Assembly (NCBI GenBank): GCA_049487715.1
Contig: CP150553.1
Location: 248,001 to 312,000, forward strand
Length of the DNA stretch: 64,000 nucleotides
Source: Pycnococcus provasolii
Taxonomy: Eukaryota > Chlorophyta > Pseudoscourfieldiophyceae > Pseudoscourfieldiales
Direction of reading: 5' to 3'
Both the position numbers and the translations under genes were made by a program. The notes below the pieces were generated by a model. The model was not told the DNA's origin and did no database searches. It saw only the letters and a program-made list of their open reading frames with translations. Position 1 is the first letter of the stretch, and each line of letters opens with the position of its first letter. Below are positions 1-9,981 of this stretch, one piece after another.

Positions 1-189
1 CTCGTCTTACGGGTACCCAGAGTTTGGACATCTTCGTACGTATCCCTTTCAAAAGCACAATCGACTTTTCAACTGATTGCACAAAACTCACCATGTGCTC
101 ACCACTCCACCACAAATACAACACCATCACTCACTAAACACACAGATCAGCGACAACCCGAATCTCCCGAGTGTGATCATTGTGATTTC
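1..189 (+). pseudogene. Truncated copy of the intron-rich repeat surface-protein gene
   Basis: Bases 1-189 closely resemble 34195-34390 of the intact seven-exon gene further right. An exon end occupies 1-35 (a peptide like RLTGTQSLDIF, against RLEGTSNLNVL in the intact gene). An intron with a GTACGT donor runs from 36 to 145 and ends in acacacag. The next exon starts at 146 with ATC (peptide ISDNPNLPSV) and is cut at about 189, where an AT-rich sequence begins. Nothing resembling the following exons is visible, so this copy is broken on its right; the left part lies outside the window, so a functional upstream gene with an altered 3' end cannot be excluded. Confidence 0.6.
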
Positions 190-422
190 AAAATATCTTT
201 TGTTATATTATGATCTTGGCAGTTATATCTGCGCTCGTTGCTGGTTTTAGTGCAATCTTAGGAAAGTTAGAGTTATATCTTAACTCATTAACAGGTAAAC
301 TGGTTGAGGATACAACAAAATATGAGTGTGTGTGAAGACTACAAAAGATATTTTACACCCTCGTTTCCGCTCTTATGGTCGCTCCAACGAGAATGTAAAA
401 TATCTTTTGTTATTTTATGATT
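190..422. repeat. AT-rich element with a 17-bp perfect inverted repeat and a direct copy of one arm
   Basis: The arms at 341-357 (acaaaagatattttaca) and 394-410 are exact reverse complements. A shorter inner match (ctcgtt/aacgag) extends the hairpin inward. The right arm and its flank (398-422) recur almost unchanged at 190-214. This looks like a small non-autonomous mobile element or a fold-back repeat. It begins exactly where the truncated repeat-gene exon stops, which suggests that it or a related insertion broke that copy. No transposase is present. Confidence 0.45.
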
Positions 423-791
423 AGTCAGCACTTACTACCGCTCTATCAAAAATACTGATTAATCATAAATATCACACGTAAATAGTCGTAAATCATCACT
501 GCTTAATCATCACTTACACATAACTACTCTACGATTATACTACGACTTTATTCTTTAAATCACTTTACGTTTATGGACCGAGTCAACCTTCTTCTTTTTT
601 TTTTTTTTTTTTTTTTGTGGAAACTTCAATTCATCCCCCACTTTCTGTCCTCTCATCAGGTGTCGGGTACCGGGTAGGGGTTTCAATTTTCATTTCATTT
701 TTGTTTGTTTCGAAGATTGGGGTTTCTCACCCTCGGCCCCTCCGCCCGTTAAACTTTATTTGTTCGCCATTCCCGGCTCATGCGAAACATG
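423..791. other. AT-rich non-coding stretch with a poly-T run
   Basis: The stretch has repeated short words such as aatcat and atcact, and a T run at about 594-616. No convincing gene is seen. Confidence 0.4.
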
Positions 792-1439
792 TCACGCTGT
801 GAATGTGGTGCCCAGTGGTGGTTCGGAGCAGTCAGTGCAGCTTTTTTGCAGGCTTGTATGGTCTTTGTGGTATGGTCTTTGTGAGAGGTCTATGGTTGTG
901 CCTCTACAGGTACAGTCTTTTTTACCTATTGGCTCGTTGGCGTTTTTAGTATACCTTGGCTCCTTTCGTTCATTGATTGGCTCGCTCATTGATTGGTCCT
1001 GCTCCCGTCGACACACCTCCCGGGCATGATTTCGTACATCGTGAAAATTTGGTTGGTCGTCAACCGTGTAAGGTTTGTCCAAACCTAGCTGTTCCAAGGC
1101 CGCAAGGTCGACGAACTGCTCCAGATCAGCCAATGAGTGTTCTCCGGACACAGGCGCGAGCTCTGCTCGCCCCATGAACTCCAGCAGCTCGCCTACGAGC
1201 TGTTGGCGTCCAATGATCTCGCCACTTCCACACGGAAGGGCGAGGAAGGATCCTGCACCTTGCAGGACCATGCGCCTCACTGAAGACGTATCTTGACGTT
1301 CACCTATGAGCGCCAAATAACTACCACAGTGCGGCGACGATATGCCCAAACCCTTGGGCTTAATGATGGTTTCCGCCATGGCCGGAACCTCCTTGTTTAC
1401 AAAAACTAACCTTCCCACCATACGGCTTAGCCAGGCCAA
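792..1439 (-). other. Open frame of 215 codons, doubtful coding status
   Basis: An uninterrupted frame reads toward the left, with a mid-section rich in acidic and leucine residues (around LADLEQFVDLAALEQLGLDK). I recognise no family. It overlaps the 5' extension of the HGH1 frame on the other strand (1342-1439). It may be a fragment of an old gene or mobile element, or chance. It is listed because it is long compared with its AT-rich surroundings. Confidence 0.2.
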
Positions 1440-1650
1440 GCCCCCCTCATCTAACTTTCATGCCCATGATTTAAATCCCAGAAACCCAACCAAAGACGGA
1501 TCCCCCAAGTCACCGTTAAGGAACAGTCGCGCTGATCTCCTTATCTCAAGAGCTCCTCAAACGCTAGGTTTACGCACCGGCAGGCCAGAGCTCAAACCCC
1601 GCTATCGCTCGTTTAATAGGCTAAACCACTCGTCAGCAAAAGCAGCACTC

Positions 1651-2868
1651 ATGTCTGCCGGTGGTGCTCGTGGTGAGCTTGACGAGCTTGTATCGTTCAT
1701 GGCTTCAAGCAACTCGTCTCTAGCTTCCGAAGCCATGAAGATATTCACAGGACTCACAGGAACAGAAAGTGGACTCCAAACTATCGCAAACCATCGAAAC
1801 ACGTGCTTACCCGTCTTCGTTGTCGCTCTCTTTAAGGCAATATTACAGGACTCCTCGGACTTGTCGTCGCGAACAGCACTTGCCGCACTTGTGAACATCT
1901 CGCAGGAACAAACCATGGCGATGAAACTGTGCGAACTACGGGTCGTCGAGAGATGCATGGAGGCACTACACGGTGCAGCAAGAGGGGAGGAGGATGCAGA
2001 CGTGCGTGTCGGGGAAAGAGGAAGACTCTTAGCCATGGCACTGCAGAACCTCACGACCATCGACGAGGGATGTAGAAACTTCTCGGGAGAACTCGCGGAA
2101 CTGCACATCGCAAGACTCGCGGAGTGGCTCGTCGCGCCCGTGCGACGGCCAAAGAAGGAAAAGCCGGAAGGATATGACATCGAAAAGGAAATGGAACGCC
2201 TGCGCCTCGGAATCGGACTCGAGACTGGCGAAAACGATGATGACGACGTGCCGGACGCGCGAGGGCCGCTCGCACACGTGCTGACAAACATTACGAAGAC
2301 AGATGCGCACGAGGGCAGACGCGCACTCATGGCAAATGGCGGCGCCGCGCTCTTGCGGCTCCTGCCACTCATGGGGCGAGGTGGGGGAAACGTGGAAATG
2401 CGCAGAGGCATTGCTGGTGCAATGCGAAATTGCATGCGCGCGGCAGCCATGGAGTACGCCGAGCAAAATGCCAAGGAGGCTGACGTCGGCAAGGTTGTTG
2501 AGCAAAAGGAGTCTCCTGCTCCATATGCTCTGCCGTGCATCCGTGCGTGTGCAAACACGCTCGCTGAAGCGCTCACCGGGCCATTGTCGGGCAGTGGCAC
2601 AGAGCACGACGACGTCGTGCGAGAACGAGTCGCAGGAGCACTGCTATTGCTTACCGAGGTGGAGGAGGAGGATGTGCGCGCAGCGCTGTGGCAAAAGAAC
2701 GTGCCAGAATTGCTCAAGAAAGGATACGAGCTCGAGGAGCATCCTGCAGTGTGCGATGCCATGGAACGTATCGCGGAGTCGCTCATGGCTGCCGGTGGCA
2801 TCGAGAGAAAGACAAATGTTGAAGATGTGGAGGTGGAGTGCTCTGTCAAGCCATTTTTTGCACTATAA
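1651..2868 (+). CDS. HGH1: HGH1-family armadillo-repeat chaperone for eEF2
   Basis: The product of about 405 aa is built of ARM/HEAT-like helices. A central stretch, DARGPLAHVLTNIT followed by RRALMANGG and later MRRGIAGAMRNC, matches the conserved core of HGH1 (FAM203), a cytosolic adaptor that with the TRiC chaperonin folds translation elongation factor 2 in yeast. I chose the ATG at 1651 because the ARM region starts just after it. The frame stays open upstream to 1342, but that 103-codon stretch looks compositionally unlike the protein and overlaps an antisense frame. A TGTAA word lies five bases after the stop. The gene is convergent with the coiled-coil gene, about 200 bp away. Confidence 0.8.
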   Translation: MSAGGARGELDELVSFMASSNSSLASEAMKIFTGLTGTESGLQTIANHRNTCLPVFVVALFKAILQDSSDLSSRTALAALVNISQEQTMAMKLCELRVVERCMEALHGAARGEEDADVRVGERGRLLAMALQNLTTIDEGCRNFSGELAELHIARLAEWLVAPVRRPKKEKPEGYDIEKEMERLRLGIGLETGENDDDDVPDARGPLAHVLTNITKTDAHEGRRALMANGGAALLRLLPLMGRGGGNVEMRRGIAGAMRNCMRAAAMEYAEQNAKEADVGKVVEQKESPAPYALPCIRACANTLAEALTGPLSGSGTEHDDVVRERVAGALLLLTEVEEEDVRAALWQKNVPELLKKGYELEEHPAVCDAMERIAESLMAAGGIERKTNVEDVEVECSVKPFFAL

Positions 2869-3064
2869 GGTTGTAAGAATTCATAATATTAGACTTTTTT
2901 TAAAAAGTAAAGAAAAGTAAAGAAAAGTTCGCCGGAAAAGTTGACTCATATTGAATTGTACTGTATGTACAATAGCCCACATGGGCTATGACTGGTAAAC
3001 GTAAATCGGATGAATTGTACTTTGTGAATATGATTTAGACATATGTGGTAACATTGAACTGATA

Positions 3065-6000
3065 TCACTTCCGGCCAAATAATCGAGCCATGCCTCCAGG
3101 TTTGTTGGCAGCATTTTTGCCGGCATTTTGCGTGACGTGTTCGAGGTGCTGCTTGTATCCCGCAACCTCCATCTGCGAAGCCTCGAGCTCCCCACGACAC
3201 TGCGAAAGCTCTTTCTTTGCTGCTTCCCAAGAGTCTACCGCATCTTGTAGCTGTTGCATCATCACAGTCTGTGTTTCCACCACCTGCTTAGCGCTCGCCT
3301 CGGCCGCTAGTGCACGCCCACGCAGTTCATCCGCCTCACGCTTCGACGAGCTGATTTGTGCCTCCGCCTCAGCTTCAATTTGCGCGAGACGTGTCGCATC
3401 GGCAGATACTTGGCCAATGTTGGCGCCCTTAGCTTTTGCCGCCTCGAGTTCCTCGTTGAGTCGTGCGATCTCCATGGCATGCGCCTTTCGAAGCTCTTCG
3501 GCATCGAGTCTAGCCTCAGCCAGAGAATTTTCCAAGTCCGTTGTACCGTTGCTCTCTTTCGCCGGCGCTTGCGCACGCGCTTGCTCGAGAGACTCAAGAG
3601 TTTCCAGGCGACTTTGCTGTAATGCAGATGCCTCCTCACGCGCATCTTTGAGCATCGCCTCAAGTTGGGCGGACCATTCCTGTGCTTGCTCGAGCTCGTC
3701 GTCCTTCGACGATGTCACCCGTGCGAGCTCAGCGCCGAGACGGTCAATCTCGTCTTGCATCTGCTTGCGTAGCTCGGCGTTCTCCGCAGCTCGAGCACTC
3801 GCACTACCTTCGCTCGAGCTCCTGAGATCGTCCGCCTGCGCCTGTGCATCGAGAAGCGACGCGGAGAGACGGGCCAACTCCGCCTGCATCTTCTCCATCA
3901 CCGCCGCATGCTCCGCCGATGCCGTCTCGAGCTCGCTCACGCGTGCTTGGTGCGTCGCCTCGACGCGAGCTGCATCATCCCTCGCGGTGGCCAGCGCGCT
4001 CTGCGCTTGCTCGAGCTCGAGACGCGACGACGCGAGCTCGTCGTCCTTCGACGATGTCACCCGTGCGAGCTCCGCGCCGAGACGGTCAATCTCGTCTTGC
4101 ATCTGCTTGCGTAGCTCGGCGTTCTCCGCAGCTCGAGCACTTGCACTACCTTCGCTCGAGCTCCTGAGATCGTCCGCCTGCGCCTGTGCATCGAGAAGCG
4201 ACGAGGAGAGACGGGCCAACTCCGCCTGCATCTTCTCCATCACCGCCGCATGCTCCGCCGATGCCGTCTCGAGCTCGCTCACGCGTGCTTGGTGCGTCGC
4301 CTCGACGCGAGCTGCACCATCCCTCGCGGTGGTCAGCGCGCTCTGCGCTTGCTCGAGCTCGAGACGCGACGACGCGAGCTCATCGTGCTTCGACGATGTC
4401 ACCCGTGCGAGCTCAGCGCCGAGACGGTCAATCTCGTCTTGCATCTGCTTGCGCAGCTCGGCGTTCTCCGCAGCTCGAGCACTTGCACTACCTTCGCTCG
4501 AGCTCCTGAGATCGTCCGCCTGCGCCTGTGCATCGAGAAGCGACGCGGAGAGACGGGCCAACTCCGCCGCCGATGCCGTCTCGAGCTCGCTCACGCGTGC
4601 TTGGTGCGTCGCCTCGACGCGAGCCGCATGCTCCGCGGATGATGTCTCGAGCTCGCTGATTCTTGATCGGTAGGTAACTTCCGCAAGTTGTGCACTATCT
4701 TTCGCGGTGGCCAGCGCGCTCTGCGCTTGCTCGAGCTCGAGACGTGACGACGCGAGCTCGTCGTCCTTCGACGATGTCACCCGTGCGAGCTCAGCGCCGA
4801 GACGGTCAATCTCGTCTTGCATCTGCTTGCGCAGCTCGGCGTTCTCCGCAGCTCGCGCCTTGGTGGATTCCTCGCTCGAGCTCCTGAGATCGTCCGCCTG
4901 CGCCTGTGCGTCGAGAAGCGACGCGGACAGACGAGCCTCCTCCTCCCTCGCGGTGGCCAGCGCGCTCTGCGCTTGCTCGAGCTCGAGACGCGACGACGCG
5001 AGCTCATCGTGCTTCGACGATGTCACCCGTGCGAGCTCAGCGCCGAGACGGTCAATCTCGTCTTGCATCTGCTTGCGTAGCTCGGCGTTCTCCGCAGCTC
5101 GAGCACTTGCACTACCTTCGCTCGAGCTCCTGAGATCGTCCGCCTGCGCCTGTGCGTCGAGAAGCGACGCGGACAGACGAGCCTCCTCCTCCCTCGCGGT
5201 GGTCAGCGCGCTCTGCGCTTGCTCGAGCTCGAGACGCGACGACGCGAGCTCGTCGTCCTTCGACGACGTCACCCGTGCGAGCTCCGCGCCGAGACGGTCA
5301 ATCTCGTCTTGCATCTGCTTGCGTAGCTCGGCGTTCTCCGCAGCTCGAGCACTTGCACTACCTTCGCTCGAGCTCCTGAGATCGTCCGCCTGCGCCTGTG
5401 CGTCGAGAAGCGACGCGGACAGACGAGCCACCTCCGCCTGCATATTCTCCATCTCCACTGCACGACTATCATCAGTCTGACGATTCTGTGCTTCTGCCTC
5501 TTGGTGTAGATTCACCTGATGATTGTACTCAGCTTGCAACTTCGCAATGTCCTTCTCGAGTTGTGCGATCTTCGCGGCACTGCGATGACTTTCTTCCAAT
5601 ATAGCGGCGTCGAGATCTTTACCCGTAATATCTGCCTCGGCTTGTGCTGCCTGGCGCGCCTTCCTTTCCTCTTCAAGCTCTTGTGAAAGACGCATCTCGC
5701 TCGCATGCCGTTCCCGACGCGCCAGCTCGCTCTCAGACACCGCATCAGTTAGCGACCTCTCCCGCTCGGCTAGCTTCTTCGTCAACTCACGATTTTCCTC
5801 CGTAAGCGCCGCAACACGAGTATCATGTACGGCACTAGCGTTGGCATGTTCCACGCGAGCTCTCTCGAGCTCATCTTTTAAGGCGAGCAGCTCTACCCTT
5901 TTCTGATCATTCATGTCACGTTCGAGGCGAATGGTTGCATCAGCTTCTGAGGAGATGCGCTCACTCTCGACCAACCTGTCCATGCTTGCTACCTGCTCGC

Positions 6001-7960
6001 GGCGAAGCATTTCAAGCTCGGCGCGGAGTTTTTCAGCGCGTTCATGCTGAAGATCTGCACGATCCGCCTCCGTGCGGCTCAAATCTTGCGCAGAGAGTAG
6101 TGCGGACATGTAGCATTTCGCATCGTCCACGAGCGCTTCCACCTTGAGCTTCATTCCGGCCGAGTCTTGCATTGCAGTGTCACGCTCACCGCGCAACTCT
6201 TCGACACGAACAGCGAGAGCATTACGCTCGCCGCGCATCTCTTCTATCTGCTGGCGCAGGCTTCCGGATGCAGTCTGCTCGGAGCCAAGACGATCTTCGA
6301 GGCCACGGGAATATTCGTTTCTCTCCTGGCTGAATTCGACAGCCTCTTGCATGCGCGACGTGGCAAGATCCGCACGCTTTAGCTCCACTTCAGCTCGTGC
6401 CCGCTCGGCATTTGCGCGCTCCTCGACGTTTCGCATGGCAAATTTCAAACTTTCGTTTTCCGCACGAAGCGCTTCGAGTTGCGACGCCGCCCCCTCCGCG
6501 TAAGCCAACCGCGCCTCTGCCCGGTCGGCTCTTTCGGAGCTCTCCGCACAACGCTGCTGCCAATCTCGACACTCTCTTCCCGCGTCCACCGCCGACGCGC
6601 TTGCTACGGACAGCGCTGCCTCGCGATAGGAATTGAGCTCGCTGCGCAGAGAAGCCTCGACATTCGCTGCACGTGCTTCCACCGCACGCAGAGCCTCTCG
6701 CGCTGCATCTGCCTCAGCCCTCAGCGCGGCGCGTTCGCGCTCGGCCGCACGATCGGCACCGGCACTGCTTGGATCCGAATGCACGGCGAAGGCTGCCACT
6801 TGCTGATGATGTGCGACAGTCGCCGCTTCAGAAGCCAGTCTCCGTATGTGCATAAGCAAGCTCGCCTCGCGCCCTGGACCCCACGTAACGACTGCGCCAG
6901 CGGACACAGACGTGTTCGCTGGCTGCGCAGGCACATTCGTGGCGGCGGCGGCTCTCTGCTCGGGTGCGGAGGAGAGCAGGCGCAGAACCTCCGCCTCGAC
7001 ACGGTCGAGGCTTCCAGCCGCCTCACGTGCGAGCCGTTCGCCCGCACGCGCCTTTTCCACTTCTGCTTTTGCCAGGCTTAATATCTGCATTGCATCCATG
7101 GAGACGCGCAGCTGCCTCGCGCACAGCTTGCGCGTTTCCAAGGACGCGTTCAACACGGCGGCCGCGTGTGCTCGCTCGCCCACTCCTGCGTGCACGTCTG
7201 GCGCGAACTGCTGTGCGGCGGATACCTGCGGTGCTGTGTTCGCCGGGACCATCTCGAGCGCCAGGTTGGCTGTAGGAGGCGTCCGTGGTGAGATTTCTCC
7301 TTGCGGAGTTTCATACTTCTTGCGAGTTGCACTGAAGGAAGAGACTTCGCGGCTCGCCATGGCGCGTGCCTCCGCAGCTGCCGCTTCGTATGCGCCGATA
7401 TCGAACGTTGTTCTCGCGGCGTCGTAGCGCGTCGGGCTTGCGAGTCGGCTTGCGATCGGACTGGGCGTCGGAATCGCCGTCGTTCCCAGCAGGGCGCTAA
7501 GTCCGTGAGTGAGTCCAGATCTCGTCGGTCTCGGTGGTGGCGACGTTTCGACGACTGTCGAAGCGTCGTGATACCTCGCCATTGCCATGGAGGTGAGATG
7601 AGAGCTCCACTCCCTCTCCGCGCCGAGTGGTACTTGAAATTGGTAAGGGTAGGCGTCCAAGGATGAGTCTACCACCGACGACCGACGACCACGAGACTCA
7701 CCGTATCCTGCTGCCGATCCCACCGTATCGTATTCTACAGCCAAGCCCAAACCGTCTTGCAATGGTACAAGACCACTACCGAACATCGACATCGACATCG
7801 ACATCGGCGAGGACGACGCGGCATCACGCACACCACCCGGCGAGGACGACGCAGCATCACGCACATTACCACGCGAGGACGACATGTCTGTCTGTCGAGA
7901 CCAGGACTTCGAGAGGAAGAGAAGAGAAAGCAGGAGAAGAGGAGAAGGAGGGAGGCTCAC
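3065..7960 (-). CDS. Long coiled-coil protein with an internal tandem array
   Basis: The product is about 1,630 aa. The first ~250 residues are low-complexity (Ser/Met-rich, then Ala-rich); nearly all the rest is predicted coiled coil rich in Ala, Glu, Arg and Leu, ending in a short basic tail (ARLFGRK). Between about 3690 and 5440 the protein repeats six times a segment starting ARLSASLLDAQAQADDLRSS. The starts of the DNA copies are spaced 342, 342, 378, 246 and 246 bp. The start is uncertain: the first ATG gives a hydrophobic leader (SPLLLLSLLFLS), while downstream Met codons at 7885 and at the MSMSMSM run ending at 7804 are equally plausible. The family is not recognised; a structural or cytoskeletal role (tethering, basal body, Golgi) is inference from the architecture alone. 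Confidence 0.75.
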   Translation of the reverse strand: MSLPPSPLLLLSLLFLSKSWSRQTDMSSSRGNVRDAASSSPGGVRDAASSSPMSMSMSMFGSGLVPLQDGLGLAVEYDTVGSAAGYGESRGRRSSVVDSSLDAYPYQFQVPLGAEREWSSHLTSMAMARYHDASTVVETSPPPRPTRSGLTHGLSALLGTTAIPTPSPIASRLASPTRYDAARTTFDIGAYEAAAAEARAMASREVSSFSATRKKYETPQGEISPRTPPTANLALEMVPANTAPQVSAAQQFAPDVHAGVGERAHAAAVLNASLETRKLCARQLRVSMDAMQILSLAKAEVEKARAGERLAREAAGSLDRVEAEVLRLLSSAPEQRAAAATNVPAQPANTSVSAGAVVTWGPGREASLLMHIRRLASEAATVAHHQQVAAFAVHSDPSSAGADRAAERERAALRAEADAAREALRAVEARAANVEASLRSELNSYREAALSVASASAVDAGRECRDWQQRCAESSERADRAEARLAYAEGAASQLEALRAENESLKFAMRNVEERANAERARAEVELKRADLATSRMQEAVEFSQERNEYSRGLEDRLGSEQTASGSLRQQIEEMRGERNALAVRVEELRGERDTAMQDSAGMKLKVEALVDDAKCYMSALLSAQDLSRTEADRADLQHERAEKLRAELEMLRREQVASMDRLVESERISSEADATIRLERDMNDQKRVELLALKDELERARVEHANASAVHDTRVAALTEENRELTKKLAERERSLTDAVSESELARRERHASEMRLSQELEEERKARQAAQAEADITGKDLDAAILEESHRSAAKIAQLEKDIAKLQAEYNHQVNLHQEAEAQNRQTDDSRAVEMENMQAEVARLSASLLDAQAQADDLRSSSEGSASARAAENAELRKQMQDEIDRLGAELARVTSSKDDELASSRLELEQAQSALTTAREEEARLSASLLDAQAQADDLRSSSEGSASARAAENAELRKQMQDEIDRLGAELARVTSSKHDELASSRLELEQAQSALATAREEEARLSASLLDAQAQADDLRSSSEESTKARAAENAELRKQMQDEIDRLGAELARVTSSKDDELASSRLELEQAQSALATAKDSAQLAEVTYRSRISELETSSAEHAARVEATHQARVSELETASAAELARLSASLLDAQAQADDLRSSSEGSASARAAENAELRKQMQDEIDRLGAELARVTSSKHDELASSRLELEQAQSALTTARDGAARVEATHQARVSELETASAEHAAVMEKMQAELARLSSSLLDAQAQADDLRSSSEGSASARAAENAELRKQMQDEIDRLGAELARVTSSKDDELASSRLELEQAQSALATARDDAARVEATHQARVSELETASAEHAAVMEKMQAELARLSASLLDAQAQADDLRSSSEGSASARAAENAELRKQMQDEIDRLGAELARVTSSKDDELEQAQEWSAQLEAMLKDAREEASALQQSRLETLESLEQARAQAPAKESNGTTDLENSLAEARLDAEELRKAHAMEIARLNEELEAAKAKGANIGQVSADATRLAQIEAEAEAQISSSKREADELRGRALAAEASAKQVVETQTVMMQQLQDAVDSWEAAKKELSQCRGELEASQMEVAGYKQHLEHVTQNAGKNAANKPGGMARLFGRK
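3690..5440 (-). repeat. Coding tandem repeats (246/342/378-bp units) in the coiled-coil gene
   Basis: The word cctgtgc followed by tcgagaagcgac recurs at 3841, 4183, 4525, 4903, 5149 and 5395. The copies are nearly identical at DNA level and all units are multiples of three, so reading frame is preserved. Longer units contain an extra block (VEATHQARVSELETASAEHAA) that shorter ones lack. Confidence 0.85.
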
Positions 7961-7970
7961 GAACTCTTTT

Positions 7971-8083
7971 TGACCACGTCGTGCACCGGCGAGCTACAGT
8001 GGAGGAATGGACGACGTCTTGACCACGTCGTGCACCGGCGAGCTACAGTGGAGGAATGGACGACGTCTTGACCACGTCGTGAA
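7971..8083. repeat. 49-bp tandem repeat, about 2.3 copies
   Basis: The word gaccacgtcgtg recurs at 7972, 8021 and 8070, and the intervening sequence is identical between the first two units. It lies just upstream of the coiled-coil gene start and before the homopolymer tract, in non-coding sequence. Confidence 0.8.
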
Positions 8084-8149
8084 CGCCTACGAATACTGTA
8101 CGCGCGTATATTGTAAAGGGCTGGTCCGACCTAAAACGAGTTTTTTCCC

Positions 8150-8190
8150 CTCTTGGGGGGGGGGGGGGTTGTTTTTTTTTTTTTTTTTTT

Positions 8191-8226
<36 letters not shown>

Positions 8227-8257
8227 GGTGGGGGGTGTTGTATATTTTTTTTTTTTT

Positions 8258-8289
<32 letters not shown>

Positions 8290-8406
8290 CTTCTCCTCCC
8301 CCCCCCCCCCCTTTTTTTTCTCCCTTTTTTTTTTTTTTTTTTTTTTTTGGGGGGGGGGCCCCCTTTTTCTCTTTTTTTTTTTTTTTTTTCCCTCTCCCTC
8401 CTTTTT

Positions 8407-8471
<65 letters not shown>

Positions 8472-8472
8472 C
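8150..8472. other. Homopolymer tract (G, T and C runs), probably an assembly or sequencing artefact
   Basis: About 320 bases are made almost only of long T runs with short G and C runs, unlike the neighbouring GC-rich sequence. The frames open here encode only Phe/Gly/Pro or, on the other strand, Lys, and are not genes. A true T-rich repeat with degraded base calling would look the same. Confidence 0.6.
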
Positions 8473-8677
8473 CCCCCTACATCGTGTCAAGTGGTCAAGC
8501 CCTTAGAGCTTTAGAGATGTGGAGACCGACATTTGTTTGTTTTTCGGGCTTGCCTTGCCGTCAACGTGTCTCCGAGACACTGCCTGGGTCCTTCGAGGAA
8601 TCGAGGGCCCATCCCGCGTTGGAGGATCCCGCGTTCGTTGGGATTGTCAGCGCCATACCTTTACCAACAATAAGTTT

Positions 8678-9925
8678 ATGCCGCGCACAGCCTTACGCGC
8701 CGCGCAAGGACCCGCGTTGTCGTCGAGAGGGTCGTCGCCGTCCGCGCGAATATGCTGGCTGCTCGCTCTTCTCTTGTGGACGGCGGCGTGCGTGGTGACG
8801 TACTCCCTGCTGGGAAACAAGGACGAGCCTGCGACGACAGACAGGCTTCTTGCCCCGGAGAGCGAAGGCCGATCGCGCGGTTTGGATGCCGATGCCGTTA
8901 AGGCACTCGTGAGATCAGAGCACTACCTTGGCGTCGCTGAGAAGACGATCGATGCCTTGATTCAGGGTGTGCACGATGTCGCGGCGCCAAAACGTACACA
9001 GTGGCAAGCAGAAGGCGGTGCACCTCGACAAGACACCGCAACGGTGAAAGCAACGGTGAATCCACGGAACGAGCCACGTGCCGTCGTACGGCCGACCACA
9101 CAAGACGACATACGCTTTGAAGGGGACGACGGCGTTACGCCGAGCCTGCACTACGAGGTGATTAGCTTCGAGCCACGTGCTTACTTATTTCCGAGGCTCC
9201 TCACCGATGCCGAGTGCGAGGCTATCGTCAGCGCGGCAGACAACCTTAACAGCCAGAATCACGGCGTGTACAAGGACGTGCGCACGAGTAGCAACCAGAA
9301 GATAAGTTTTCAAGTGCTGAACAAGCCTGAAATCAAGCACGTTCTCAGGCGCGTCGCGAATGCCAGCGGCGTGAGCGTCGGACACTTCGAGGGGATCGAG
9401 GTGATACGCTACGACAACGGCCAGAAGTACCAGAGCCACCACGACTACTTCAGCGGCCCGGAGAACACCATCCTCACCAACGACGACCGCATTGCCACCA
9501 TGCTCATTTATCTACGCGCGCCCACGCGCGGCGGCGAGACCATTTTCCCATGGGCTGATACCGGCACCGAAATTGGCAAGAACGGGTGGCCATCGGCGTA
9601 TCACGACTTCACGCGCGAGTGCGAGAAGCTACAAACGTACGACGACCAGCTCGATCGTGGCGCGAAAGTGATCCCGAAGAAGGGTGGCGCGCTGCTCTTC
9701 TACAACTACAAACATGTCGGCAACCCTGACCCGTACAGCCAGCACGGCGGATGCCCTGTGCTTGAAGGACAAAAGTACACGGCAACTGTGTGGATGTGGG
9801 GACGACCGCACGGCGCTTGCCCACCAGCGGGTAGTCCTCTCCTCCGCGGCGTGAGCGAGAGGGATCGCTTGTGGAATACAAATGCGGATGAGCCGAGCGT
9901 GTGCATTCGAAATGGGCACAATTAA
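8678..9925 (+). CDS. Prolyl 4-hydroxylase, membrane-anchored, catalytic domain
   Basis: The product is about 415 aa. A short basic N-terminus is followed by one membrane segment (ICWLLALLLWTAACVVTYSLL), so it is a type II membrane protein with the enzyme in the ER/Golgi lumen. The C-terminal ~270 residues form the Fe(II)/2-oxoglutarate dioxygenase fold: the iron-binding HxD is in SHHDYF, the distal His is in PYSQHGG, and the 2-oxoglutarate Lys is in EGQKYTATVW. In green algae and plants this family hydroxylates proline in cell-wall glycoproteins. I chose the ATG at 8678 because it sits just before the membrane anchor. The frame continues upstream to 8519 near the homopolymer tract without useful content. 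A TGTAA word follows shortly after the stop. Confidence 0.88.
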   Translation: MPRTALRAAQGPALSSRGSSPSARICWLLALLLWTAACVVTYSLLGNKDEPATTDRLLAPESEGRSRGLDADAVKALVRSEHYLGVAEKTIDALIQGVHDVAAPKRTQWQAEGGAPRQDTATVKATVNPRNEPRAVVRPTTQDDIRFEGDDGVTPSLHYEVISFEPRAYLFPRLLTDAECEAIVSAADNLNSQNHGVYKDVRTSSNQKISFQVLNKPEIKHVLRRVANASGVSVGHFEGIEVIRYDNGQKYQSHHDYFSGPENTILTNDDRIATMLIYLRAPTRGGETIFPWADTGTEIGKNGWPSAYHDFTRECEKLQTYDDQLDRGAKVIPKKGGALLFYNYKHVGNPDPYSQHGGCPVLEGQKYTATVWMWGRPHGACPPAGSPLLRGVSERDRLWNTNADEPSVCIRNGHN

Positions 9926-9981
9926 GCCTAGCGGTACTCTAATGTAACTTGATTAATGAGCAATCCCGGCAATGACGTTGT

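Noticed and set aside
1602-2849. Long Ser-rich frame on the minus strand over HGH1
   Set aside because: It is the low-complexity mirror of an identified gene in GC-rich sequence.
3090-4673. Long plus-strand frame of Ser/Ala/Cys repeats
   Set aside because: It is the antisense of the coiled-coil tandem array; the coding strand is the one with heptad-like composition.
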